A stretch of 64,000 bases of DNA from Buchnera aphidicola (Astegopteryx bambusae) (GTDB lineage Bacteria > Pseudomonadota > Gammaproteobacteria > Enterobacterales > Enterobacteriaceae). Within the stretch, counting starts at the first letter, position 1, and each line of letters opens with the position of its first letter. The DNA is taken from the NCBI RefSeq assembly GCF_039365365.1, contig NZ_CP134985.1:62001-126000 (forward strand), written 5' to 3'. Under the pieces are notes generated by a model. That model was given only the letters and a program-made list of their open reading frames with translations. It was not told the origin of the DNA and did not search any database. The position numbers were made by a program, and so were the translations under genes. Shown here piece by piece: positions 55,112-64,000 of the stretch.

Positions 55112-57019
55112 TTATTTTTTAGAATTTTTTACTTCTTCAAATTCAGCGTCTACTACGTTTTTTTCTTTTTTTTTTGTATTTTCACTATTTTTTGTATTTT
55201 CAGATTTATTATTATTATAAAATTGCATAATTTCAGAGGATGTTTTTATTACTAATTGTATATTTTTTTCTATTTTTTCTTTATTCTCACCTTTTAATGA
55301 AATATCTAATTCTTTTAAAACTTTTTCTATTTTTTCTTTGTTTTCTTTACTAATTTTATTATTGTTTAATAATTGTTTTTTTGTGCTATGAGAAATTTGG
55401 TCACCATGATTTTTTATTTTCATCAATTCTTCAAATTTTCTATCATTTTCAGAATTTTTTTCTGCATCATTTATCATATTTTTTATTTCTGTTTCACTTA
55501 ATCCAGAAGATGCTTTAATAATTATTTTTTGTTCTTTATTTGTTTTTTTATCTTTTGCTGAAACATGTAATATGCCATCTGCATCTATATCAAATGTAAC
55601 TTCTATTTGAGGCATTCCTCTAGGTGATGGTTGTATACCATCTAAATTAAATTGTCCTAATGATTTGTTATTTATAGCTCTTTTTCTTTCACCTTGTAAA
55701 ACGTGTATTGTTACTGCTGATTGATTATCTTCTGCTGTAGAAAATATTTGACTATGTTTTGTAGGTACAGTAGTATTTTTATTTATTAGAGTAGTCATTA
55801 CCCCGCCCATTGTTTCTATTCCTAATGATAATGGAGTCACATCTAATAATAATACGTCTTTTACAGAACCTGATAATACTCCCCCTTGTACAGCTGCACC
55901 TAATGCTACTGCTTCATCTGGATTAACATCTTTTCTAGGTTTTTTTCCGAAGAATTCAGTTACTTCTTTTTGTACCATAGGCATTCTTGTTTGACCACCA
56001 ACCAAAATTATTTCATTTATATCAGATTTTGATAATTTTGCATCTTTTAATGCTACTTTTAGCGGGTTGATAGATTTTTTTATTAAATCTTCTACTAATG
56101 ATTCTAATTTTGATCTAGTTAATTTTATATTAAAATGCTTAGGACCATTTGCATCTGCTGTTATATAAGGTAAGTTTATATCAGTTTGATTTGCTGTTGA
56201 TAGTTCAATTTTTGCTTTTTCTGAAGATTCTTTTAATCTTTGCATAGCTAGAGAATCTTTTCGTAAATCTATTCCTTGTTCGTTTTTGAATTCTTTTACT
56301 AAATAATTTATTATTCTACTATCAAAATCTTCTCCCCCTAAATGTGTATCTCCGTTAGTGGATAATACTTCAAATGTTTTTTCTTTATCTACTTCATCTA
56401 TTTCTATTATTGATATATCAAATGTACCTCCTCCTAAATCATATACTGCTATAGTTCTGTTTCCTTTATTTTTATCTAAACCATATGCTAAAGCAGCTGC
56501 AGTAGGTTCGTTTATTATTCTTTTAACTTCTAATCCAGCTATTTTCCCAGCATCTTTTGTTGCTTGTCTTTGTGCATCATTGAAATATGCTGGAACAGTT
56601 ATTACAGCTTTATTTATTTTTTCTCCTGTATATTCTTCAGCTGTTTTTTTCATTTTTTTTAATATTTCAGCTGAAATTTGAGGGGGAGCTATTTTTTTAT
56701 CTTTTATTTTTATCCATGCATCTCCATTGTTAGAATTTATTATTTTATATGGCATAATTTTTATATCTTTTTGAACTTCTTTATCTGTAAATTTTCTACC
56801 TATTAATCTTTTTATTGCGAATAGAGTATTGTTTGGATTAGTTATTGCTTGTCTTTTAGCTGGTTTCCCTACTAAAATTTCTTTTTCTTTAGTATATGCT
56901 ATAACTGATGGTGTTGTTCTATCACCTTCTGAGTTTTCTAATACTTTAGTTTTATTGTTGTCTATTATTGCTACACAAGAATTTGTAGTTCCTAAATCTA
57001 TTCCTATAATTTTACTCAT
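55112..57019 (-). CDS. dnaK: Chaperone protein DnaK (Hsp70)
   Basis: ATP-dependent chaperone. [14 protein letters not shown] at the N terminus, [12 protein letters not shown] (written [12 protein letters not shown] here), GGQTRMP and the substrate-domain [16 protein letters not shown] are conserved. An in-frame TTG at 57034 adds five residues without homology; the ATG at 57019 gives 635 residues (638 in E. coli). The C-terminal tail keeps an acidic end (VDAEFEEV). A sigma-32-like promoter lies at 57080-57106. Confidence 0.97.
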   Translation of the reverse strand: MSKIIGIDLGTTNSCVAIIDNNKTKVLENSEGDRTTPSVIAYTKEKEILVGKPAKRQAITNPNNTLFAIKRLIGRKFTDKEVQKDIKIMPYKIINSNNGDAWIKIKDKKIAPPQISAEILKKMKKTAEEYTGEKINKAVITVPAYFNDAQRQATKDAGKIAGLEVKRIINEPTAAALAYGLDKNKGNRTIAVYDLGGGTFDISIIEIDEVDKEKTFEVLSTNGDTHLGGEDFDSRIINYLVKEFKNEQGIDLRKDSLAMQRLKESSEKAKIELSTANQTDINLPYITADANGPKHFNIKLTRSKLESLVEDLIKKSINPLKVALKDAKLSKSDINEIILVGGQTRMPMVQKEVTEFFGKKPRKDVNPDEAVALGAAVQGGVLSGSVKDVLLLDVTPLSLGIETMGGVMTTLINKNTTVPTKHSQIFSTAEDNQSAVTIHVLQGERKRAINNKSLGQFNLDGIQPSPRGMPQIEVTFDIDADGILHVSAKDKKTNKEQKIIIKASSGLSETEIKNMINDAEKNSENDRKFEELMKIKNHGDQISHSTKKQLLNNNKISKENKEKIEKVLKELDISLKGENKEKIEKNIQLVIKTSSEIMQFYNNNKSENTKNSENTKKKEKNVVDAEFEEVKNSKK

Positions 57020-57079
57020 ATTTTTTATTTCCAATTTTAAATTTTATATTGTTATAAAATTTTTCTCATAATATTTATC

Positions 57080-57106
57080 ATGGGGTCTATTTTGTTATCA
57101 ATCAAG
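57080..57106 (-). promoter_or_regulatory. Heat-shock (sigma-32) promoter of dnaK
   Basis: On the minus strand CTTGAT (57106-57101) and CCCCAT (57085-57080) are separated by 15 bases. This matches the sigma-32 -35 and -10 consensus closely and stands out as one of the few GC-bearing stretches in the intergenic region. It lies about 60 bases upstream of the dnaK start. Confidence 0.8.
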
Positions 57107-57227
57107 TGTAAATACATTAAAAAAATTGATTTTTATATATAATTATATCAATATAAAAAATAAGTGTTATATGATAATATTTTATTATGTAATTTATAAA
57201 AGTTTTATTTTGTTTATTTCTAAAAAT

Positions 57228-57587
57228 ATGAAAGATTATTATATGTTAATTTGTTTATTTTCTTCAATAATATTTTGTACAATAATATTGTTAATAAGTA
57301 ATTTTTTAGGTAATAAATCTGTGTCAAAAAATAAAAATTTACCATTTGAATCTGGGATATATTCTTACAGAAATACTAATTTAAGATTTTTTGTACAATT
57401 TTATTTGATAGTTTTATTTTTTGTAATCTTTGATACAGAATCTTTATATTTATATACTTGGTCTGTGAGTGTTAGATGTCTTTCTTGGAAAGGTTTTTTT
57501 GAATCTTTATTTTTTGTTTTTACATTGATGATTAGTTTTTTTTATATAATCAGATTAAACAGTTTTGAGATAAATAAAAAACATTAA
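57228..57587 (+). CDS. nuoA: NADH-quinone oxidoreductase subunit A
   Basis: Membrane subunit of respiratory complex I with three membrane segments. NLPFESGI, RFFVQFYLIVLFFVIFDTESLYLY and the later ISFFYIIRL match NuoA. The ATG at 57228 gives a 119-residue protein beginning where the conserved first helix begins. In-frame starts at 57171 or 57126 would add 19 or 34 poorly conserved residues; E. coli NuoA is 147, so the 57171 start is a real alternative. First gene of the nuo operon, divergent from dnaK. Confidence 0.88.
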   Translation: MKDYYMLICLFSSIIFCTIILLISNFLGNKSVSKNKNLPFESGIYSYRNTNLRFFVQFYLIVLFFVIFDTESLYLYTWSVSVRCLSWKGFFESLFFVFTLMISFFYIIRLNSFEINKKH

Positions 57588-57614
57588 AATTTTATATTTT
57601 TTTATAAGGATTTT

Positions 57615-58268
57615 ATGAAATATATATTTACTAAAATAAGAAACAATAATTTAAAAAAAAAGAAAAAAAATATTTTTAAAAAAAATAGTCTAAAAAATAT
57701 TTTTTTTGGAAGTTTAAAAAATATTATGAACAAAGTTGTAAATTGGGGAAGAAAAAATTCAATCTGGCCTTATAATTTTGGTTTATCTTGTTGTTATGTT
57801 GAAATGGCTACTAGTTTTACTTCTATTAGTGATGTTTCTAGATTTGGATCTGAAGTGATTAGAACTTCTCCTAGACAATCTGATTTAATGGTAATATCTG
57901 GTACTCCTTTTATCAAAATGGCCCCAATAATAAAATTGTTATATAATCAAATGTTAGAACCAAAATGGGTAATTTCTATGGGATCATGTGCTAATTCAGG
58001 GGGAATGTATGACATATATTCTGTTGTGCAAGGTGTTGACAAAATAATACCAGTTGATATTTATATTCCTGGCTGTCCTCCAAGACCTGAAGCATATATA
58101 TACGCTTTAACATTATTACAAAAATCTATATCTAAAGAAAAAAGACCATTATCTTGGACAATAGATGATAATAAAAAATGTTATAAAAAAAATATTATTT
58201 CACAAAAATTTTTAAAAAGAGAAATTAGAAATAAGAAAATAAAATATAAAGATCAAAAAACTATTTAA
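57615..58268 (+). CDS. nuoB: NADH-quinone oxidoreductase subunit B
   Basis: Carries the N2 iron-sulfur cluster next to the quinone site of complex I. The four cluster cysteines are present: Cys59 and Cys60 in LSCCYVEM, Cys125 in GSCANSGG and Cys154 in PGCPPRPE. Length 217 (220 in E. coli). AAGGA precedes the ATG. Confidence 0.97.
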   Translation: MKYIFTKIRNNNLKKKKKNIFKKNSLKNIFFGSLKNIMNKVVNWGRKNSIWPYNFGLSCCYVEMATSFTSISDVSRFGSEVIRTSPRQSDLMVISGTPFIKMAPIIKLLYNQMLEPKWVISMGSCANSGGMYDIYSVVQGVDKIIPVDIYIPGCPPRPEAYIYALTLLQKSISKEKRPLSWTIDDNKKCYKKNIISQKFLKREIRNKKIKYKDQKTI

Positions 58269-58289
58269 TAACTTTTTTTTAATAAAACT

Positions 58290-60074
58290 ATGAAAACAAA
58301 AATAGAAAATTTTGAAAAAAAAAATAATTATTATGATTTTTTTACTATAAAAAAATTAATTAAAACATTCAATAAAAATATATTACATATACAACGTACT
58401 AAAATTGAGTGTGATGTAATTTGGATAAATAAAAATGTTTTAATAGATGTTTTAATTTTTTTAAAAAATATTAAAAAACCTTATATTTTTTTATATGATC
58501 TACATGGAATTGACGAAAGAACTAGAATTCATAAAATGAAATTACCAAAATCAGATTTTTCTGTATTTTATCATTTAATTTCTATTGAAAGGAATAAAGA
58601 TATTTTAATAAAAGTACCAATAAATAAAAGTGACATGAGTGTAAAGAGTGTAACTAATATATTCATAAATGCTAATTGGTATGAATGTGAAACTTGGGAA
58701 ATGTTTGGAATAAAATTTACAGGTCATCCTTTTTTAAGAAGAATTATTATGCCTAAAAATTGGAATGGATATCCATTAAGAAAAGATTATTTGGCTAGAG
58801 CAACAGAAAGAGAAGAATATAATTTAACTGAAGATTTAGAAAATTTAGAAATGGAATCTTTAAAATTTAATCCGAAAGATTGGGGGATGAAAAATGATAA
58901 AAAAAATTCTGATTTTATGTTTTTAAATTTAGGACCAAATCATCCTTCAGTGCATGGAGTTTTTAGAATAATTTTAAAATTATATGGTGAAAAAATTATA
59001 GATTGTGTTCCAGAAATAGGTTTTCATCATAGAGGTGCAGAAAAAATGTCAGAAAGACAGTCTTGGCATAGTTATATACCTTATACTGATAGAATAGAGT
59101 ATTTAGGAGGTTGTATAAATGAAATGCCTTATATTCTTTCTATAGAAAAATTAGCTAATATAGTAGTTTCTGATAGAATAAAATTTATACGAGTAATGTT
59201 ATCAGAACTATTTAGAATTAATAGTCATTTGTTATATATAGCTACGTTTGTACAAGACATAGGAGCTATGACACCAATATTTTTAATATTTACAGATCGT
59301 CAAAAAATTTATGACATAATAGAAGCCATTACTGGGTCAAGAATGCACCCTGCTTGGTTTAGAATAGGAGGAGTTTCTCAGGATTTGCCTATAGGATGGA
59401 ACAAGTTATTAAAAAATTTTTTAGATTGGATACCTAATAGATTAAATAAATATTATTCAACTATTTTAAAAAATAGTATATTTATTAGTAGATCAAAAAA
59501 TATAGCTGTTTATAATAAAGATGAAGCATTATCATGGGGTGTAACAGGTGCCGGATTAAGAGCTACAGGAATAAATTTTGACATACGTAAGTCTAGACCG
59601 TATTCTGGATATGAGAACTTTGATTTTAAAATACCTTTAGGAGAAAATAATAGTGATTGTTATACTAGAGTAATATTAAAGTTTGAAGAAATTTTTCAAA
59701 GTTTATGTATTTTAAAACAATGTATGAATAATATGCCAGAAGGACCTTTTAAATCTGATCATCCTTTGACTACAACTCCTCCTAAAGAATTAGTTTTAAA
59801 TGACATTGATAGTATGATATCTCATTTTTTGCAAGTTTCTTGGGGTACAATAATGCCTATAAATGAATCTTTCCAAATGATAGAAGGAACTAAAGGAATA
59901 AATAGTTATTATATAATTAGTGATGGAAGTAATATGAGTTACAGAACTAGAATAAGAACGCCTAGTTTTCCTCATTTACAGCAAATTCCTTCAGTAATAA
60001 ATGGTTATAATATTTCTGATTTAATATCATACTTAGGAAGTATAGATTTTGTAATGTCTGATGTAGATAGATAA
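58290..60074 (+). CDS. nuoCD: NADH-quinone oxidoreductase fused subunit C/D
   Basis: The C (30 kDa) and D (49 kDa) subunits are joined in one protein, as in E. coli; 594 residues against 600. The C part ends near [12 protein letters not shown] and GHPFLRRI; the D part has [30 protein letters not shown] and the C-terminal [12 protein letters not shown]. It forms the quinone-reduction module with NuoB. Confidence 0.97.
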   Translation: MKTKIENFEKKNNYYDFFTIKKLIKTFNKNILHIQRTKIECDVIWINKNVLIDVLIFLKNIKKPYIFLYDLHGIDERTRIHKMKLPKSDFSVFYHLISIERNKDILIKVPINKSDMSVKSVTNIFINANWYECETWEMFGIKFTGHPFLRRIIMPKNWNGYPLRKDYLARATEREEYNLTEDLENLEMESLKFNPKDWGMKNDKKNSDFMFLNLGPNHPSVHGVFRIILKLYGEKIIDCVPEIGFHHRGAEKMSERQSWHSYIPYTDRIEYLGGCINEMPYILSIEKLANIVVSDRIKFIRVMLSELFRINSHLLYIATFVQDIGAMTPIFLIFTDRQKIYDIIEAITGSRMHPAWFRIGGVSQDLPIGWNKLLKNFLDWIPNRLNKYYSTILKNSIFISRSKNIAVYNKDEALSWGVTGAGLRATGINFDIRKSRPYSGYENFDFKIPLGENNSDCYTRVILKFEEIFQSLCILKQCMNNMPEGPFKSDHPLTTTPPKELVLNDIDSMISHFLQVSWGTIMPINESFQMIEGTKGINSYYIISDGSNMSYRTRIRTPSFPHLQQIPSVINGYNISDLISYLGSIDFVMSDVDR

Positions 60075-60111
60075 ATAATTAACTTAAAAATTTAATATAT
60101 ACAAAAACAAT

Positions 60112-60585
60112 ATGAAAAAAATATTGAGTAAAGAAGAAAAAACATTTATTTTAAAAGAATTAAATAAATATAAAAATCCTGATGCTGTTATTATAGAAAT
60201 TCTTAAATTTGTACAAAAAAGATTGAGATGGATTTCTTTAGATACTATAAAAGAAATTTCAAAAATTATTTCTGTTCCAGCCTCTAAAATAGATAGTATA
60301 GCTACTTTTTATAATCAAATATTTAGAAGGCCTGTAGGAAAAAATATTATAAAATATTGTGATGGTGTGGTGTGTTATATAAATGGATACGAAAAAATAG
60401 AAGCAGAACTTTCTAATTATTTAAAAATTCAACCTGGTAATACTACAAAAGATAAAAAATTTACTTTAATACCAATTTGTTGCTTAGGAAATTGTCATAA
60501 TAGTCCTACTATTATGATAAATGAAAATTTGTTTTCTAATGTTACTAAAAAATCAATAATAACTATATTAGATAATATTATATGA
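60112..60585 (+). CDS. nuoE: NADH-quinone oxidoreductase subunit E
   Basis: 24-kDa subunit with the N1a [2Fe-2S] cluster. The cysteines are Cys83 and Cys88 (CDGVVC) and Cys124 and Cys128 (CLGNC). Length 157 (166 in E. coli). The stop overlaps the nuoF start by four bases. Confidence 0.97.
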   Translation: MKKILSKEEKTFILKELNKYKNPDAVIIEILKFVQKRLRWISLDTIKEISKIISVPASKIDSIATFYNQIFRRPVGKNIIKYCDGVVCYINGYEKIEAELSNYLKIQPGNTTKDKKFTLIPICCLGNCHNSPTIMINENLFSNVTKKSIITILDNII

Positions 60586-61919
60586 AAAATTTTTTTAATA
60601 AAAATGAAGAAACTCATCCATTAACATGGAGAATAAAAGATTTAAATAGTTCTATTTTTATAGATGAATATGAGAATAAAAAAGGTTATTTTGCTTTAAA
60701 GTTCGCTTTAAAAAATTTATCACCTGATGAAGTTATTTCAATTATAAAAAGCTCTAAATTAAAAGGAAGAGGTGGTGCAGGATTTTTTACTGGAAAAAAA
60801 TGGGATTTAATGCCTAAAAAAAAAAATATTTTAGAAGATAGATATTTGATTTGTAATGCAGATGAGATGGAACCTGGAACATATAAAGATAGATTTTTGA
60901 TAGAAAAATTACCTCATCTTTTATTAGAAGGAATAATATTAAGTGCATATGCTATAGGAGCTTCTGTTAGTTATATATTTTTAAGAGAAGAATATGTACT
61001 GTCAAAAATTTTATTAGAAAAATCTATATTAGAAGCTAAAAATAAAAATTATATAGGAAAAAATATATTAAATAGTGGATTTAATTTAAAAATTTTTATA
61101 CATACAGGTGCAGGTAGGTACATTTGTGGTGAAGAAACAGCTTTAATAAATTCTATAGAAGGGAAAAGACCCAATCCTAGATATAAACCTCCATTTCCTT
61201 CTCATTTTGGTTTATGGGGTAAACCAACATGTGTAAACAATGTAGAAACTTTAGCAAATGTTCCAGCAATAGTTTTAAATGGTTCAAGTTGGTATAAAAA
61301 TATTTCTAATAACGATGATACTGGAACTAAGTTAATGGGATTTTCAGGCAAAGTTAAAAATCCAGGTTTATGGGAAGTTCCATTTGGATTAACAGCTAGA
61401 GAATTATTAGAAGATTATGCTTGCGGTATGAAAGATGGATATAGCTTGAAGGCCTGGCTACCGGGAGGTTCTAGTACCGGTATTTTAACAGAATCTTATT
61501 TAGATGTATCTATGGATTTCAATAGTATTAATATAATTGGTAGTAGATTAGGAACTGCTATATCTATCGCAGTTGATAATAGTATTAATATTGTTTCTTT
61601 ATTATTAAATATAGAAATGTTTTTCTCTAGAGAATCCTGTGGTTGGTGTACACCATGTAGAGAAGGTTTACCATGGTCTATAAAAATATTAAAAGATCTT
61701 GTTAATAAAAATGGAAGATTAGGTGATGTTGAAATGTTAGAAAAAATATGTAAAAATTTAGGTATAGGCAAGACTTTTTGTTCTTTTGCTCCTGGAGCTG
61801 TTAGCCCACTGTATAATGGTATTAAATATTTTAGAGAAGAATTTGACAATGGTATAGATACTAATTTACCAATTTATGAAAAAAAAGTTTGTGGTATTCA
61901 ATCAAATATTTTTTCTTAA
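60582..61919 (+). CDS. nuoF: NADH-quinone oxidoreductase subunit F
   Basis: 51-kDa NADH- and FMN-binding subunit. GRGGAGF at residues 62-67 is the NADH loop; the FMN region includes [19 protein letters not shown]; the N3 [4Fe-4S] cysteines are in SCGWCTPC (353, 356, 359) and near 400 (KTFCSFAPG). Length 445, as in E. coli. Confidence 0.97.
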   Translation: MKNFFNKNEETHPLTWRIKDLNSSIFIDEYENKKGYFALKFALKNLSPDEVISIIKSSKLKGRGGAGFFTGKKWDLMPKKKNILEDRYLICNADEMEPGTYKDRFLIEKLPHLLLEGIILSAYAIGASVSYIFLREEYVLSKILLEKSILEAKNKNYIGKNILNSGFNLKIFIHTGAGRYICGEETALINSIEGKRPNPRYKPPFPSHFGLWGKPTCVNNVETLANVPAIVLNGSSWYKNISNNDDTGTKLMGFSGKVKNPGLWEVPFGLTARELLEDYACGMKDGYSLKAWLPGGSSTGILTESYLDVSMDFNSINIIGSRLGTAISIAVDNSINIVSLLLNIEMFFSRESCGWCTPCREGLPWSIKILKDLVNKNGRLGDVEMLEKICKNLGIGKTFCSFAPGAVSPLYNGIKYFREEFDNGIDTNLPIYEKKVCGIQSNIFS

Positions 61920-61965
61920 TATATAAATTTAATTTTTTAGTAATTTTTTTTTTGGATACAATATT

Positions 61966-64000
61966 ATGGCTATAATGTTAATAGATAAAGAAAAGTATAG
62001 AATTGATCTTTCAAAAAATATATTACAAAATTGTCTTTTAAATAATATTAATTTGCCATATTTTTGTTGGCATCCAATTTTGGGTAGTGTTGGTTCATGC
62101 AGACAATGCGCTGTAAAACATGTTTTTTTAGATGATAATGGTGTCATGCAAAGTAGAATAATTATGTCTTGTATGACAAAACCAGAAAATAATATGAAAA
62201 TTTTTGTAAACGATTATGAAGTTTATAAATTCAGAAAAAGTATTATAGAATTTTTAATGTTAAATCATCCGCATGATTGTCCAATATGTTCTGAAGGTGG
62301 TAGTTGTCATTTACAGGATATGACTGTTATTGCTGGTCACAACATGAGAAAGTATAGATATAAAAAAAGGGTATATAAAAATCAATATTTAGGTAAATTT
62401 ATATCTCATAAAATGAATAGATGTATTTCCTGTTATAGATGTGTAAGATTTTATAAAGATTATGCTGATGGTAAAGATTTTGATGTATATGGTATTTCTA
62501 ATAATCTTTATTTTGGAAGAGTTGAAGATGGAGATTTGGAAAGTGAACATTCTGGAAATTTAGTAGAAATTTGTCCTACCGGAGTTTTTACTGATAAGTT
62601 GTATAATAATAATTACAGTAGAAAATGGGATATGCAGAATGCACCTAGTGTTTGTAATTTTTGTAGTATAGGTTGTAATATAATTGGTAGTGAAAGACTT
62701 GGAACATTAAGAAAAATAGAAAATAGATATCATGGTGATATAAATAGATATTTTATTTGTGATTTAGGAAGATTTGGTAATAATTTTATAAATAAAGATA
62801 ATATTCCATTATATCCATTTTTTTTTAAAAAAAATAAAAAATTTAAATTGACTGTAGATAAAGCAATTGAAAAAGCAAAAAATATTTTAGTTAATTCAAA
62901 TAAAATATTAGGAATAGGTTCTGTAAGATCTAGCATAGAAAATAATTTTTCTTTATTAAATTTAGTAGGAAAAAAAAATTTTTCTAATGGAATGATTAAA
63001 GAAGAAAGTGATTGTATAAATGTAATGTTAAATTTTTTAAAAAAAAATTCTATAAAAATTCCTTCTTTAAGAGAAATTGAAAATTGTGATTTAGCTATAA
63101 TTATAGGTCAAGATATTACTATAACAGCACCTAGAATGTCTTTGTCAATAAGACAATCTGTAAAAAATCAAATTAAGAAAAATTATTTTAATTTTAAACA
63201 AGTTTGTAAATCTATGAAAATTTCTTATAAAAATAAAATTTTTAATAATAAAGATAATAGTTCTATTTTTATATTGAGTAATGATTTTACAAAATTAGAT
63301 GATATTTCAAAATTGAATTATTATAGTGATTATGAAGATCAAGCAAAATTTTTATTTTTTTTAAAAAATATTATAAATGGAAAAAAAATTGAAAAATGTG
63401 ATTTTTTTATTTCCATTGAAAAAAAGTTATTATATATATCTGAAATGTTGTTGAAGTCTAAAAATCCTGTTTTCATACTAAGTTTAAATGATAATAATTT
63501 AAATTTGACAAAATCTTTTATTAATTTTATTAGTGTTTTACAAAAAATTAATATAAATGTTGGAATTGTGTTTTTAACTCAGAGTGCTAATAGTATTAGT
63601 AATGCTATTATGAGTAAAATTTCTTTAAATGAAATTTTAAAAGTAGCTTGTATAAAAGATAATATTGCCATTATTCTTATGGAAACAGACTTATATAGAT
63701 TGATACCAGAAAAAATTATTAGAAATATTTTTAAAAGAAGAAATAAAATAATAGTATTAGATCATTTAAATACTAATAGTATGAATAAATTTACTTTATC
63801 ATTACCATCTAAAAGTTTTCTTGAAAGCTCAGGAACAATAATAAATTATGAAATTAGGTCTCAAAAATATTTTAAGATATTTGATAAAAAAGTTCATAAT
63901 GAGTTTTGTTTTAGAATGGAAAGTTGGAAATGGTTGAAAAAAATATATTATAAAATAAATAAAAAAGTATCAAAATGTAATAATTTAAAAAATATATTAA
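61966..64000 (+). CDS. nuoG: NADH-quinone oxidoreductase subunit G (3' end outside window)
   Basis: 75-kDa iron-sulfur subunit of the NADH dehydrogenase module, open to the window edge with 678 codons visible (E. coli has 908). It starts MAIMLIDKEKYRIDLS at the ATG at 61966. Cluster cysteines are in YFCWHP, GSCRQCAV and MSCMT (N1b), HDCPICSEGGSCH (N5), CISCYRC with CPTG (N4), and CNFCSIGC with FICD (N7). The C-terminal molybdopterin-like domain is more diverged, with patches such as GIGSVRSSIENNF and SLREIENCDLAIIIGQD. Confidence 0.96.
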   Translation, partial: MAIMLIDKEKYRIDLSKNILQNCLLNNINLPYFCWHPILGSVGSCRQCAVKHVFLDDNGVMQSRIIMSCMTKPENNMKIFVNDYEVYKFRKSIIEFLMLNHPHDCPICSEGGSCHLQDMTVIAGHNMRKYRYKKRVYKNQYLGKFISHKMNRCISCYRCVRFYKDYADGKDFDVYGISNNLYFGRVEDGDLESEHSGNLVEICPTGVFTDKLYNNNYSRKWDMQNAPSVCNFCSIGCNIIGSERLGTLRKIENRYHGDINRYFICDLGRFGNNFINKDNIPLYPFFFKKNKKFKLTVDKAIEKAKNILVNSNKILGIGSVRSSIENNFSLLNLVGKKNFSNGMIKEESDCINVMLNFLKKNSIKIPSLREIENCDLAIIIGQDITITAPRMSLSIRQSVKNQIKKNYFNFKQVCKSMKISYKNKIFNNKDNSSIFILSNDFTKLDDISKLNYYSDYEDQAKFLFFLKNIINGKKIEKCDFFISIEKKLLYISEMLLKSKNPVFILSLNDNNLNLTKSFINFISVLQKININVGIVFLTQSANSISNAIMSKISLNEILKVACIKDNIAIILMETDLYRLIPEKIIRNIFKRRNKIIVLDHLNTNSMNKFTLSLPSKSFLESSGTIINYEIRSQKYFKIFDKKVHNEFCFRMESWKWLKKIYYKINKKVSKCNNLKNIL

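Noticed and set aside
1-64000. Mobile elements, CRISPR arrays, prophage or toxin-antitoxin genes
   Set aside because: No transposase, direct-repeat array, integrase or foreign-composition segment is visible, and gene order is conserved throughout.

Overview
The window is extremely AT-rich, gene-dense, single-copy bacterial DNA with no insertion sequences, prophage, CRISPR array or other mobile DNA. Nearly every gene has a clear gammaproteobacterial (E. coli-like) orthologue in lysine/asparagine/isoleucine-rich form. The gene content and order are those of Buchnera aphidicola, the obligate nutritional symbiont of aphids: a flagellar export remnant, intact histidine, lysine and aromatic amino-acid genes, carAB and the nuo operon, with most other genes removed. 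The genus assignment is inferred from content and order. The host aphid cannot be told from the sequence.

Layout. 1-2568: the 3' end of fliM reading without a stop into fliN, then fliP, fliQ and fliR. 2696-5066 (minus): rpmG, rpmB, ppa, the RNase P RNA gene rnpB, and rsmI. 5208-10732 (plus): fabB, tal, tkt, dapE. 10847-12963 (minus): dapA, aroC. 13132-24128 (plus): smrB, the complete his operon hisGDCBHAFI, gnd, metG. 24135-25559 (minus): a frameshifted tilS and a tRNA-Val(GAC). 25702-29252 (plus): priA, tyrS. 29257-29601 (minus): an A-type Fe-S carrier, probably sufA. 29818-38929 (plus): ydiK, aroH, thrS, infC, rpmI, rplT, pheS, pheT. 39017-41886 (minus): glyS, glyQ. 41978-45072 (plus): nfo, rplY, rsmA, apaH. 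45158-53194 (minus): carB, carA, dapB, ileS. 53484-53756 (plus): rpsT. 53852-57019 (minus): dnaJ, dnaK behind a sigma-32-like promoter. 57228-64000 (plus): nuoA, nuoB, nuoCD, nuoE, nuoF and the first three quarters of nuoG, cut by the window end.

How the genes fit together. The metabolic genes supply essential amino acids: eight his genes make histidine, dapA/dapB/dapE belong to the lysine/diaminopimelate route, and aroH and aroC begin and end the shikimate route, with tkt and tal able to supply erythrose-4-phosphate. carAB makes carbamoyl phosphate for arginine and pyrimidines. Complex I provides respiration. Translation is strongly represented (six aminoacyl-tRNA synthetases, IF3, six ribosomal proteins, rRNA and tRNA modification enzymes).

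No unknown multi-gene system is visible. The notable signals are erosion inside genes whose reading frames stay open. ThrRS has lost all four residues of its editing centre and PheRS-beta shows a dissolved editing site, while IleRS keeps its own. PriA keeps its eight zinc cysteines but has lost most helicase motifs. tilS is split by one frameshift in an A13 tract, while rsmI and carA carry in-frame A17 and A19 tracts. fliM and fliN form one frame. infC keeps its AUU start, and several convergent gene pairs share long perfect hairpins.
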